Positions 1-7,954 of a stretch of DNA of 64,000 nt are shown here, piece by piece. The DNA is taken from the NCBI GenBank assembly GCA_902775895.1, contig CACYNO010000002.1, positions 62,001 through 126,000 on the forward strand. Direction: 5' to 3'. The first letter of the stretch is position 1; each line of letters begins with the position of its first letter. The notes beneath the pieces were generated by a model. That model saw nothing but the letters and a program-made list of their open reading frames with translations. It ran no database searches and was not told the DNA's origin. Made by a program: the position numbers and the translations under genes. The stretch is from an uncultured Lachnospiraceae bacterium (GTDB lineage Bacteria > Bacillota > Clostridia > Lachnospirales > Lachnospiraceae).

Positions 1-693
1 CTTCGGGGTATCTGCAATCTTTTTGATAATAACAAATTCCCTGACGATCTCCGTCCCTTCAAGGGGTACGGGGATTATTTTTTTTATCTCTCCCCCAAGC
101 TTTTTTACTGCCATTTCTGCCTCTTTAGCCTCGTTTTCCACGCCCTCTGCCTTATAAGCAATAAACATGCCGCCTTTTTTTGCGAAAGGCATACAGTACT
201 CCGCAAGAACGGGCATAGAAGCCACGGCGCGGGAGAGGACAAAGTCAAAAGAATCCCTGTATTCAGGATTTCTTCCTAATTCCTCGCTTCTTCCGTGAAC
301 GGCCGTTACGCCCTTTAACCCAAGCTCTCCGCACGTCTCCTGTATAAACCTGATCCTCTTATTCAGGGAATCCACAAGGGTGATCTTTATATCCGGGAAA
401 CATATCTTAAGGGGTATGCCGGGAAAACCGGCGCCCGTGCCTATATCGGCGATCTTTGCGCCCTCAAAGGCTTCTGCCTCTTTTTCAAACCCCGCATCCT
501 TCAGGGCCCTGATAACCAGCAGACTGTCAAGGAAATGCTTATAAAGTACATCCTCATATTCGGTTATGGCAGTAAGGTTCATAGACTTATTGGTCTCCAC
601 AAGAATCTCATAAAAATCCCGCAGTTTGTCCATTGTTGCTTCGTCAATTTCCACACCACATTTATATGCATTTTCAATAAACTCTTTATTCAT
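1..693 (-). CDS. rsmG: 16S rRNA (guanine-N7) methyltransferase RsmG, C-terminus cut by window edge
   Basis: RsmG uses S-adenosylmethionine to methylate N7 of a guanine in the 530 loop of 16S rRNA. The reverse strand reads openly from an ATG at 693 through position 1, giving 231 codons with no stop, so only a few C-terminal residues are missing. The SAM-binding motif IADIGTGAGFPGIPLK is encoded near 405-460, and the end reads EFVIIKKIADTPK, typical of the RsmG C-terminus. It lies just downstream of mnmG on the same strand, the usual Firmicutes order at the origin. The identification is secure. Confidence 0.95.
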   Translation of the reverse strand, partial: MNKEFIENAYKCGVEIDEATMDKLRDFYEILVETNKSMNLTAITEYEDVLYKHFLDSLLVIRALKDAGFEKEAEAFEGAKIADIGTGAGFPGIPLKICFPDIKITLVDSLNKRIRFIQETCGELGLKGVTAVHGRSEELGRNPEYRDSFDFVLSRAVASMPVLAEYCMPFAKKGGMFIAYKAEGVENEAKEAEMAVKKLGGEIKKIIPVPLEGTEIVREFVIIKKIADTPK

Positions 694-705
694 ATCCAAT
701 CCTTT

Positions 706-741
706 GGGGGTTGTCATGGGGACGGTTCTCTTGACAACCCC
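706..741. repeat. short dispersed inverted repeat, copy 1
   Basis: GGGGTTGTCA and its complement TGACAACCCC flank an inner GGGGACGGTTCT. A near-identical unit in the opposite orientation lies at 17524-17557, upstream of mnmE. Both copies sit at gene boundaries. This copy could form a hairpin between mnmG and rsmG, but it lacks a T-run. Confidence 0.75.
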
Positions 742-742
742 A

Positions 743-2641
743 TTATCCCTTTTGCTTTAAATGTATCAGTAAAACAGATATATCCGCCGGGGACACTCCC
801 GAAATCCTTGAGGCCTGCCCGATGGAGCGGGGACGCAGCTTTTCCAGCTTTTGGGCAGCTTCTATACGTAGGCCGTAAACTTCTCCGTAATTAATATCCT
901 CCGGGATCCTGTGATCCTCAAGTTTTTTAAACTTTTCAACCTGTCTGAGCTGTCTGTTGATATATCCCTCATATTTTATCCGGATATTTACCTGTTCCCT
1001 TACGTCTGCGGGAAGATCAGGTCTTTCTTCATCTGCTCCGGCAAGAGCTTCATACGAGAGTTCCGGTCTTCTGATAAGCTCTGTCAGGCTTATACCGCCT
1101 TCAATAGGGGTACTGCCGTGTCTCTCAAGTATTTCCGCCACCTTAGGTGAAGGTCCCACATTCACACTTTCCACGCGCTTTATCTCATCTTCAATAAGCC
1201 TTATTTTTTCATTGAGGGCATCCATGGTTGCCTCATCCACAAGCCCTGCCTCGCATCCGTATTTTCTGAGCCTGATATCTGCATTGTCCTGGCGAAGAAG
1301 CAGTCTGTATTCCGCACGGGATGTCATCATCCTGTACGGCTCAAGAGTCTCCTTTGTCACAAGGTCATCTATCAGTACTCCGATATAGCTCTCGGACCTG
1401 TCCATAACTATCGGGTCTGCACCCTTTAACAGTCTTGAAGCATTTATCCCCGCCACAAGACCCTGGGCGGCCGCCTCCTCGTAGCCTGAGCTTCCGTTTA
1501 TCTGGCCTGCTGCAAAAAGACCCCGGATATCCTGAAACTCAAGGGACGCCTTAAGCTGTGTGGCGTCTATACAGTCATACTCGATGGCGTAGCCGTTTCT
1601 TACTATCTCGGCATTTTCAAGCCCGGGGATGGTGTGTATCATGGCGTACTGCACGTCTTCCGGCATGGAGCTGGATAAACCGCTCAGATACATCTCGTTG
1701 GTATATAGCCCTTCCGGCTCAACAAATATCTGGTGTCTGTCCTTGTCCGGAAACTTCACCACCTTATCCTCGATGGAAGGGCAGTAGCGCGGACCTGTCC
1801 CCTCGATCTCTCCGGAATAGAGCGGAGAGCGGTCAATATTCTTCCTGATGATCTCGTGGGTCTCTTCATTAGTGTATGTCAGCCAACAGGAGACCTGGGG
1901 CTTCTGGACGGACTCCGGATCCGTTGAAAAGGAAAAGGGAACGATGCGCTCATCGCCGAACTGCTCGGTCATTTTTGAAAAATCTATTGAGTTTCCCGAA
2001 ATCCTGGCAGGTGTTCCCGTCTTAAAACGCCTGACCTCGATTCCCAGATCTATAAGGCTTCCCGTCAGGTGATCCGCCGCCATAAGGCCGTTGGGCCCGG
2101 TGGGGTAGGAGGTTTCTCCGTAAATACAGCGGGCTTTCAGGTAAACGCCGGTACAAAGAATCACTGCAGGGGCAAGGTATTCAGCCCCTGAAAGAGTTCT
2201 CACTCCCCGGACATATTTGTTCGCTAAACCTGACTCATCAACCAGGATCTCCGCCACCTCAGCCTGCCTGATGACCAGATTTTCCTGCTGCTCAAGGGCT
2301 TTTCGCATCCGTCCCGAATAAGCCTGTTTGTCCGCCTGGGCTCTGAGAGAGTGCACCGCGGGTCCTTTCGAGGCGTTTAGCATCTTTGACTGCAAAAAGG
2401 TCTCATCGATGGCTTTTCCCATCTCTCCTCCAAGGGCGTCCAGCTCGCGTACCAGGTGTCCTTTTGAGCTTCCACCTATATTGGGATTGCAGGCCATCAT
2501 GGCGATGGCATCGGCGCTTACCGTAAATACTATGGTGCGCAGCCCCAGGCGCGCGCAGGCAAGGGCCGCTTCACAGCCCGCGTGCCCGGCGCCTACCACA
2601 ATAGCGTCGTATTTTTCTTTTACATATAATTTATCGGACAT
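743..2641 (-). CDS. mnmG: tRNA uridine-5-carboxymethylaminomethyl modification enzyme MnmG (GidA)
   Basis: MnmG is the FAD-dependent partner of MnmE. Together they place a carboxymethylaminomethyl group on the wobble uridine of several tRNAs. The 632-residue length is normal. The N-terminal Rossmann motif [10 protein letters not shown] lies near residues 17-26, followed by the conserved [17 protein letters not shown] segment. The C-terminal helical tRNA-binding domain is complete. The ATG at 2641 is preceded by AAAGGTAAAGAAAGGTAAAA, a double purine-rich stretch that also occurs twice before the neighbouring ATPase gene. MnmE lies 13 kb away, so the usual mnmE-mnmG adjacency is interrupted by accessory genes. 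Confidence 0.97.
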   Translation of the reverse strand: MSDKLYVKEKYDAIVVGAGHAGCEAALACARLGLRTIVFTVSADAIAMMACNPNIGGSSKGHLVRELDALGGEMGKAIDETFLQSKMLNASKGPAVHSLRAQADKQAYSGRMRKALEQQENLVIRQAEVAEILVDESGLANKYVRGVRTLSGAEYLAPAVILCTGVYLKARCIYGETSYPTGPNGLMAADHLTGSLIDLGIEVRRFKTGTPARISGNSIDFSKMTEQFGDERIVPFSFSTDPESVQKPQVSCWLTYTNEETHEIIRKNIDRSPLYSGEIEGTGPRYCPSIEDKVVKFPDKDRHQIFVEPEGLYTNEMYLSGLSSSMPEDVQYAMIHTIPGLENAEIVRNGYAIEYDCIDATQLKASLEFQDIRGLFAAGQINGSSGYEEAAAQGLVAGINASRLLKGADPIVMDRSESYIGVLIDDLVTKETLEPYRMMTSRAEYRLLLRQDNADIRLRKYGCEAGLVDEATMDALNEKIRLIEDEIKRVESVNVGPSPKVAEILERHGSTPIEGGISLTELIRRPELSYEALAGADEERPDLPADVREQVNIRIKYEGYINRQLRQVEKFKKLEDHRIPEDINYGEVYGLRIEAAQKLEKLRPRSIGQASRISGVSPADISVLLIHLKQKG

Positions 2642-2662
2642 TTTTACCTTTCTTTACCTTTG
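2641..2662 (-). repeat. leader repeat before mnmG (shared with ATPase leader)
   Basis: On the minus strand the bases before the mnmG start are AAAGGTAAAGAAAGGTAAAA, a doubled AAAGGTAAA unit that probably serves as ribosome-binding site. The same 20-mer occurs twice before the ATPase gene (3799-3851). Confidence 0.7.
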
Positions 2663-2689
2663 TAGTCGATCATAAACGCTTATGATTTT

Positions 2690-2738
2690 TTTTACTGTTC
2701 TTTTACTGTCTGAAAATTTTTTACTGTCCTTTTACTGT
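2690..2738. repeat. four direct copies of ACAGTAAAA
   Basis: On the minus strand ACAGTAAAA occurs four times, arranged as two pairs with one- or two-base spacers inside each pair and about ten bases between pairs. The array fills the gap between the ATPase stop and the mnmG leader. It resembles an iteron or regulator-binding array, but no function can be assigned from sequence. Confidence 0.6.
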
Positions 2739-2751
2739 TTCGTCAACCGGA

Positions 2752-3801
2752 TCATTCCTGATAATTTTCCATAAGAAATTCCGCAAAATAGGGCAGGGTA
2801 AAGCTGACTTTCCCTCTTTCCGGTATTATTATGATCCCCTTATCCAAAAGTCTTTTTCTGTAAGGGTTCCATTCATTTTGCTTCATGTTCAATATATTCT
2901 TTATTTCTTCTACACCCCCCGTGGAAGAGTGGGCTATACCAAGGGCTACCTTCCTGTCTTTTTCTGACATTTCCGAATAAATCTTATCGTATACATAATC
3001 CTCAAGATATCGCCTGTATTCCGTGATAACCGAACCGTAGTCTCCGCCTGCACGCCAGGTAAGATATCCCAGCAGCTGAAAGGCGTAAGGGTATCCCTTT
3101 GTCAAAGCCGCCATTTCATCTGCTTTTTTTGTATCGAGAGAAAAAGTCTTTTGATAATTTTCGGCTATTCCACGCATGCTTAGCGGAGGAAGCTCTATAC
3201 GCGGTGCTCTGTATAAAAATGTTAGTGACTTCTCGTCCTGTAAAGAACGGATATTTTCGTATAAACCGGTCATTATAAGGTATATAGGCAGTTCTTCTCT
3301 TAATAATATCTGAAAAACCGCAGCAAACTTTTTCACGGATTCGTTGTTTGATGCCTCGTCAAGAGTAACAAGCACTTTTTTCCCTTTTTTCCTGATGATC
3401 CTGAGCATTTTGCTGACGGCAACCTTTGCGTCTGTAATGGGAGATACGTTTTTAACATCTATTGTTATCCCGGGCAGCGACACACTTAATCCCTCTATCT
3501 TGAAAAATTGCTTTAACTCTTTTTTTTCTCCCAGTTCAGCCGCCAGACTCTCCACCAGATCATACTCCGCAGTCAGATTTACTATTATCCAGTCTTTATC
3601 CCTGTCCATCTCCTTTGCGATTTCTGTCATGGTCACGGTCTTGCCGGACCCCCTTACTCCAGTCAGTATATATACCTGATTAGCAGGCGGATCGCTTTTA
3701 AACGCATCGATAATATCTTGTGTCTCAAAAAATCTTGAGACCATCTGAGGGGGCTGTTTGCCGAAAGACAATGTGTACGGGTTTGTTTTTTCGGACATCA
3801 T
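2752..3801 (-). CDS. AAA-type ATP-binding protein (archaeal-ATPase-like)
   Basis: A 349-residue P-loop ATPase. Walker A is GVRGSGKT at residues 48-55, and Walker B is the hydrophobic stretch KKVLVTLDEAS near residue 145. The N-terminus (FGKQPPQMVSRF) and the C-terminal winged-helix-like part resemble stand-alone AAA ATPases that are often present in many copies in Clostridia. Its cellular role is not known. It stands between mnmG and a toxin-antitoxin pair, and its leader carries two copies of the repeat found before mnmG, which suggests insertion or local duplication. Two adjacent ATGs (3801 and 3798) could serve as start. Confidence 0.75.
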   Translation of the reverse strand: MMSEKTNPYTLSFGKQPPQMVSRFFETQDIIDAFKSDPPANQVYILTGVRGSGKTVTMTEIAKEMDRDKDWIIVNLTAEYDLVESLAAELGEKKELKQFFKIEGLSVSLPGITIDVKNVSPITDAKVAVSKMLRIIRKKGKKVLVTLDEASNNESVKKFAAVFQILLREELPIYLIMTGLYENIRSLQDEKSLTFLYRAPRIELPPLSMRGIAENYQKTFSLDTKKADEMAALTKGYPYAFQLLGYLTWRAGGDYGSVITEYRRYLEDYVYDKIYSEMSEKDRKVALGIAHSSTGGVEEIKNILNMKQNEWNPYRKRLLDKGIIIIPERGKVSFTLPYFAEFLMENYQE

Positions 3802-3851
3802 TTTTACCTTTCTTTACCTTTTGAAGATTATTTTACCTTTCTTTACCTTTT
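3799..3851 (-). repeat. two leader repeats before the ATPase gene
   Basis: AAAGGTAAAGAAAGGTAAAA occurs twice on the minus strand, about 30 bases apart, directly before the ATPase start. A third copy precedes mnmG. The shared text continues into the start region (ATG then TCCG in both genes). Confidence 0.7.
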
Positions 3852-3889
3852 GTGTCAATCATTCTTTCGAATAATTCATCGAAAAACAA

Positions 3890-3918
3890 TTGTTTCCCAT
3901 TTTCTCTTATGGTATACT
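3890..3918 (+). promoter_or_regulatory. sigma-A-type promoter of the toxin-antitoxin pair
   Basis: TTGTTT at 3890-3895 and TATACT at 3913-3918 are separated by 17 bases, with a TGG extended -10 directly upstream of the hexamer. AGGAGG precedes the antitoxin ATG at 3950. Confidence 0.65.
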
Positions 3919-3949
3919 CTAATCACATTAAAGACAGGAGGACTAAGCA

Positions 3950-4228
3950 ATGCCCACTATTACACCAATATCAGAACTCAGAAATTACGGTAATGTACTG
4001 GAAAAAGTCTCTGTCGGCTCCCCTGTGTATCTTACAAGAAACGGACACGGTGCTTACAGTATAAGGGATATGCAGGATGAGGAAAATTTTCAAAAAGCAG
4101 AGGCCATGATCAGGCTGATGTGTGAATTAAATACAGGTATACGTTCAGCTGATGAGGATGGCTGGATATCTGAAGATGAGGTTATGAAGCATTTTCAAAA
4201 CAAGAAGGAAAGCCGGAATGAGCATTAA
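3950..4228 (+). CDS. Phd/YefM-family antitoxin
   Basis: A 92-residue protein whose first 45 residues (ISELRNYGNVLEKV, then PVYLTRNGHGAYSI) match the Phd/YefM DNA-binding fold. Such antitoxins neutralise the adjacent toxin through the C-terminal tail and repress their own operon. An AGGAGG ribosome-binding site precedes the ATG. It overlaps the toxin gene by 11 bases, so the two are probably translationally coupled. The C-terminus is acidic and probably disordered until it meets its toxin. Confidence 0.85.
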   Translation: MPTITPISELRNYGNVLEKVSVGSPVYLTRNGHGAYSIRDMQDEENFQKAEAMIRLMCELNTGIRSADEDGWISEDEVMKHFQNKKESRNEH

Positions 4229-4526
4229 AATACGGTATTCTCCGGCTGCACTCAAAGATCTTGATGACGTATGGGACGACGTATTTGAGGCATCTAAAAG
4301 CTTTGATATCGCCGATGAATATTTAAGCGATCTTATGAAAACCATCTCTGCTAAAAAGACTTTCCCGGAGTCCGGTATTCCTCTTTATTATCGCAGTCTC
4401 TTTACCGGATTTTATTCAGTAAATTTTAAAGCTTATAAGGCTTTTTACAGGATTCGCGACGGATACATAGAGATCTTAAGAGTATTGCTTGCGAAATGTG
4501 ACTATATGAAAAAGTTATTTGACTAA
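4218..4526 (+). CDS. RelE/ParE-family toxin
   Basis: A 102-residue RelE/ParE-fold protein. The start (IRYSPAALKDLDDVWDDV) and end (YSVNFKAYKAFYRIRDGYIEILRVL) follow the strand-helix-helix-strand pattern of the superfamily. Members are either ribosome-dependent mRNA endonucleases (RelE) or gyrase inhibitors (ParE), and the sequence alone does not decide which. It overlaps the antitoxin upstream and ends two bases before a strong terminator, so the pair is a self-contained unit. Confidence 0.85.
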   Translation: MSIKIRYSPAALKDLDDVWDDVFEASKSFDIADEYLSDLMKTISAKKTFPESGIPLYYRSLFTGFYSVNFKAYKAFYRIRDGYIEILRVLLAKCDYMKKLFD

Positions 4527-4527
4527 A

Positions 4528-4564
4528 ACGGGGTTGTCTTTCTTTAGACAACCCCGTTTTTTCT
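4528..4564 (+). terminator. rho-independent terminator of the toxin-antitoxin operon
   Basis: The hairpin arms ACGGGGTTGTCT and AGACAACCCCGT have a short loop and are followed by a T-run. Confidence 0.9.
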
Positions 4565-4571
4565 TTCCTTA

Positions 4572-4817
4572 TTACATCTGCGCCAGCTCTTCAAGCTCCG
4601 CCACGTTAGGAGCCTGTCTGAACACTTTACCTTCCTTTATCACCGTGTCCTCAGCCACGCTTGTCTTGAGATTTTCGACGGCTTTTCCGAAGCCGCTGCC
4701 TCCTGATGTGGCAAACAAAATGATCATCTTGCCGGAAAAATCATACTTTTCAAGAAATGTGTTGATTATGGTAGGAGCGATGTACCACCAGACAGGGAAT
4801 CCTATGGTCTCCTCCAT
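4572..4817 (-). pseudogene. flavodoxin-like remnant, N-terminal half missing
   Basis: The reading frame encodes the C-terminal half of a short-chain flavodoxin-like protein: [19 protein letters not shown], then [18 protein letters not shown] and a normal C-terminus. The N-terminal FMN phosphate-binding loop is absent. The preceding in-frame residues up to 4874 do not look like flavodoxin and come from unrelated sequence that includes a terminator. No start codon with a ribosome-binding site is visible. I read this as a decayed gene truncated at its 5' end. Confidence 0.75.
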
Positions 4818-4862
4818 ATTCTCGTAAACAACGGTTTCTGCTAAAACTATACCACACAAAAA

Positions 4863-4897
4863 ACTCACAGGCACATTTTTCTATCCCGCCTGTGAGT
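4863..4897 (-). terminator. terminator of the sigma/anti-sigma operon
   Basis: The ten-base arms ACTCACAGGC and GCCTGTGAGT enclose about 15 bases. Read on the minus strand the stem is followed by TTTTTTG. It lies 30 bases beyond the stop of the anti-sigma gene. Confidence 0.8.
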
Positions 4898-4926
4898 CTT
4901 TAAAAAATCCTACTTTAATATCCCTT

Positions 4927-6483
4927 TTACTCTTTTATTCCCAACTCTTCTTCACCTAAAAACTCTGCCTGATATCCTCCGTTTTTATCACCTGTGATCT
5001 TAAGGCTGTATCTTTTTCCAAACTCCCGTAAATTGTCCCCTAAATCCACGGTGGCTACAGTATTTAGCTCCTCGTCTTTAAATTCAATCCTGAATCCTAC
5101 CTCATCTAAGGAATACCTGCTTATCTCATTTCCAAGATCATCATTTTTTACAATAGCCGAACTTCTGAAAACGCATTCCGACAAGATCTCTCCTTTTTTA
5201 ACCACAGGAGCCTCACCCCCTGTAAACGCCTCACTTACGATCTCTCCGGTATTCTTTAAATAAGTTATTATGCTAAAGCCGTCATACCTTTCCTTTCCCT
5301 CGTACAGAGCGTCTATATAAAACAGACCTTTATTTCCCTCTTTAAATGTTTTTTCAGCCAAAGCATCCGATTCCGACAGCAATGCATCCTCTGTTCCTGA
5401 ATACTTTACTAATTCGTCTAATTTGTATTCCTTTTCTCCAACTTTTACAGAAACCACATCGTCAGGTGATAACAGCCTGTCAAACATTCCCGTATTCATA
5501 TAAAAATTACTGTTCTCATTTTCCCAGCTTGTATAGCCGTTTTTATTTAAGTCAAATTCGGTTCCGTCTTTAAAACATATAATTACCGGTAAATGCTCAT
5601 ATCCCCTGTATTTAACTATGTATGCTATAGGCGATATATTTATATACTCTGTAAGCACCGGATCCTCATTTTGAGTAGACACATCATTTACGGAATATAA
5701 AACCCCTGAGTCCTCATATTCAAGAGGTATGTTAAATTTCCATTCCCCTTTAGCGACTGATTTTTCCGGAATTTCATCCCCCTCTGAAAATGTATACAGA
5801 TCCTTAAAACAGCTTTCAATACGACCTCCTATAAGTGTTTTTTCATCCATATAAAATTTATCGATGTATTTAATTTTATTGTCCTCTGACGCAAAAAAAT
5901 AATCTTCTCCACTGTAGCCATAACCATCAACGTACGGGATCTCTACGTTATCCCGGCTGCTATCTCCGAAAAACAACGCCAATGTACCTTTTTCATCCTC
6001 TTTTATAGTCTCCCCCTCACAGTTAAATGGTTTACCGTCAGTTTTTTCCAGTGTATAAACAACCGCACAGTGGGTCTTATCTCCGATAATAGCGTCCGCC
6101 GTCATCCGTATACCGTTTGACTCCACACTGGTACCTATGGAGTTTCCTATTTCCTCTGCTTTTCCGGCGTTCCCGTCATCTATCTGAAAAACATTTTTAA
6201 ATGAATCCGCCACCGGTATCACGCCTGTCGCCGCACACACTCCGAAGGATCCCCCTCCTATGATCACGGCTGCTACGGCTGCTGCCGCCGCCGGCTTTAA
6301 CCTGTGAAGTTTTTTCTTCGTTTTAGTTTTTTCCTGCTGCTTAGCGTTAAGCTTTATAACGTTTTCAGAGGCATGACCCTTTTCCCCGATAAGATTCTCT
6401 AATATCCTTGCTTTTTTTTCATCGGAAAACTTAAGTCCGTCCAAGCCCTGTTTATATCCCTCTTCCCATGTTTTGTCCATCAT
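4927..6483 (-). CDS. DUF4179-type membrane anti-sigma factor
   Basis: A 518-residue protein with a cytoplasmic N-terminus of about 80 residues, one membrane helix rich in alanine and glycine (around residues 82-105), and a large outer domain. The segment just after the helix (TGVIPVADSFKNVFQ) is characteristic of DUF4179 proteins encoded beside ECF sigma factors. The family is thought to hold its sigma factor at the membrane until an outside signal arrives. It overlaps the sigma gene by 32 bases, and two starting ATGs (6483, 6480) are possible. The signal it senses cannot be told from sequence. Confidence 0.8.
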   Translation of the reverse strand: MMDKTWEEGYKQGLDGLKFSDEKKARILENLIGEKGHASENVIKLNAKQQEKTKTKKKLHRLKPAAAAAVAAVIIGGGSFGVCAATGVIPVADSFKNVFQIDDGNAGKAEEIGNSIGTSVESNGIRMTADAIIGDKTHCAVVYTLEKTDGKPFNCEGETIKEDEKGTLALFFGDSSRDNVEIPYVDGYGYSGEDYFFASEDNKIKYIDKFYMDEKTLIGGRIESCFKDLYTFSEGDEIPEKSVAKGEWKFNIPLEYEDSGVLYSVNDVSTQNEDPVLTEYINISPIAYIVKYRGYEHLPVIICFKDGTEFDLNKNGYTSWENENSNFYMNTGMFDRLLSPDDVVSVKVGEKEYKLDELVKYSGTEDALLSESDALAEKTFKEGNKGLFYIDALYEGKERYDGFSIITYLKNTGEIVSEAFTGGEAPVVKKGEILSECVFRSSAIVKNDDLGNEISRYSLDEVGFRIEFKDEELNTVATVDLGDNLREFGKRYSLKITGDKNGGYQAEFLGEEELGIKE

Positions 6484-6955
6484 ATTCCCCCCTTTTTAAA
6501 AAATTTTCTTTAAGCTTCTTTCTTCCCCTGCTTAGTAGTGCCATTACGGCAGTCTCGCTTTTTCCGACTATATCTGCTATCTCTTTTGCGCTGTATCCTT
6601 CATAGGTATGCAGATATATTACCTCCCTGTAGGCTTCCGGCAGCTGCATGACCATATCCAAAACATCGCTTTCAACCGCTTCCACCTGCACAACCTCCGG
6701 CATTACCTCAATCCCAACTTCTTTTTGCCTTTGTGCGCTTTTTAAAATATCTTTGCAGCGATTAATTGTCACTCTTATGACCCACGCCTTTTCATGCTCC
6801 AAACTGTCAAATTTGCTTTTCCCCGTAAGCATTTTCAAAAACACATCCTGACAGATATCCTCAGCATCATCGGTATTTTTAAGATATGTATAACTTATCC
6901 TGAGTATCATATCCGAATAGGCTTCGACTATCCTCTTAGCCTCCATCTCATCCAT
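6452..6955 (-). CDS. ECF-family RNA polymerase sigma factor
   Basis: A 167-residue sigma-70 family protein with only regions 2 and 4. Region 2 includes DAEDICQDVFLKML, which contacts core polymerase and the -10 element. Region 4 ends in the helix-turn-helix YSAKEIADIVGKSETAVMAL, which reads the -35 element. An AGGAGG ribosome-binding site lies ten bases before the ATG at 6955. It is the first gene of a two-gene operon with its anti-sigma factor. A MITE-like palindrome (7091-7280) and a partial copy occupy the space upstream. Confidence 0.93.
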   Translation of the reverse strand: MDEMEAKRIVEAYSDMILRISYTYLKNTDDAEDICQDVFLKMLTGKSKFDSLEHEKAWVIRVTINRCKDILKSAQRQKEVGIEVMPEVVQVEAVESDVLDMVMQLPEAYREVIYLHTYEGYSAKEIADIVGKSETAVMALLSRGRKKLKENFLKRGEYDGQNMGRGI

Positions 6956-7090
6956 GGAGCTAAAACCTCCTTACCTAAAAAATTTAACAGGCAGTTTTTA
7001 TACCCGTTCATATATAATACGATCTTATTTTACAAAACCTGACATAAGACAGCAAAAATAATGAAAAATGTTGGCAGATTTAAAAAAACG

Positions 7091-7280
7091 GCCCCCGTGT
7101 CTGTCTTTGCGGACATTAGAAGGCGGTCCGAATAATTAAGAGCGGCTGAATCGTTTACGAAGGTCAAGCATAGTTGCGAAGCAACATTTATGCTTTTTGT
7201 TCGTGTTCAAACGATTTAGTCGCTCTTTAAATTATTCAGGGCCGGATTCTACAGTCTGCAAAGACAGATCACGGGAGCTG
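7091..7280. repeat. large palindromic MITE-like element, copy A
   Basis: Ends CCCGTGTCTGTCTTTGCGGA on the left and GCAAAGACAGATCACGGGAG on the right are imperfect terminal inverted repeats of about 40 bases. They match the ends of copies B (11327) and C (40951) in inverted orientation. Inside, a second pair of arms of about 45 bases surrounds the small hairpin GTTGCGAAGCAAC. The core differs from copies B and C. No open reading frame is present. Confidence 0.8.
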
Positions 7281-7298
7281 ATTTGATTTTTAACAACA

Positions 7299-7341
7299 GG
7301 GCCCGGGTTCTACAGTTTGGAAAGGTAAATCACGGGAGCTG
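7299..7341. repeat. solo end of the MITE-like element
   Basis: GGTTCTACAGTTTGGAAAGG and the following ATCACGGGAGCTG repeat the right end of copy A with several mismatches, 18 bases downstream of it. It looks like a diverged half-element. Confidence 0.6.
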
Positions 7342-7377
7342 CTTTTTTAAAGAATCTACCGCTATAGCGTTAATATG

Positions 7378-7806
7378 TCAATTTCCCTTCCTGAACTTCT
7401 TTATCTTCTCAGAAAGTTCCTCAAGTTCCTCTTTTGACAGATCAGGCAGATGCTCCAGTTTGTCCACCACCGCTTCGATACTGTTTTCATTTTTCAGCTT
7501 GGATATCTTTAAAAAGTAGTTCACCACCACACCGGTTAAAATGGCGATGACTATCACAGCATAGACTGACAGGATCACGGAAAGTATCCTTGCCAGGTGC
7601 GTGTGCACTTCAATATCCCCGAATCCCACGGTTGTCACAACCGCATAGCAGTACCACAGACCGTCCGCAAATGTACGAATCTCCGGCTCCCGCAGCCATA
7701 TGATAAATGCGCAGGCCACTACAAATATCAGGAATATGACCAGTATCTTCGTCACCCCCGAATCTCTTAATATACCCTTAAACACACGTAATTTTTTCAA
7801 ATCCAT
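7378..7806 (-). CDS. two-helix voltage-independent-type potassium channel
   Basis: A protein of about 142 residues. A first membrane helix (VTKILVIFLIFVVACAFII) is followed by a re-entrant pore loop with the potassium selectivity filter TVGFGD, a second membrane helix (LSVILSVYAVIVIAILTGVV), and a charged C-terminal helix likely to form a coiled coil. This is the KcsA-like minimal architecture. Four subunits would make the pore in the cytoplasmic membrane. The start is uncertain: an ATG at 7806 lies very close to GGAGG, a TTG six bases further is better spaced, and a TTG at 7839 would add 11 residues. No regulatory RCK domain is encoded nearby. Confidence 0.85.
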   Translation of the reverse strand: MDLKKLRVFKGILRDSGVTKILVIFLIFVVACAFIIWLREPEIRTFADGLWYCYAVVTTVGFGDIEVHTHLARILSVILSVYAVIVIAILTGVVVNYFLKISKLKNENSIEAVVDKLEHLPDLSKEELEELSEKIKKFRKGN

Positions 7807-7954
7807 ATCCTCCGGCTTTCGGCAGTTCAAAAACTTCAATATATGTCATCGTATCATGTAATAAAAAGAAATTACAAGGAAAAATCTACCCGATTTGTTG
7901 TATAATAGATAATAAAGGAACACGACACAGTCCCCGGGAAAGGCGGTGGAACAA

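Noticed and set aside
2690..2738. CRISPR array from the four ACAGTAAAA repeats
   Set aside because: The units are nine bases with spacers of one to about ten bases; no Cas genes are in the window.
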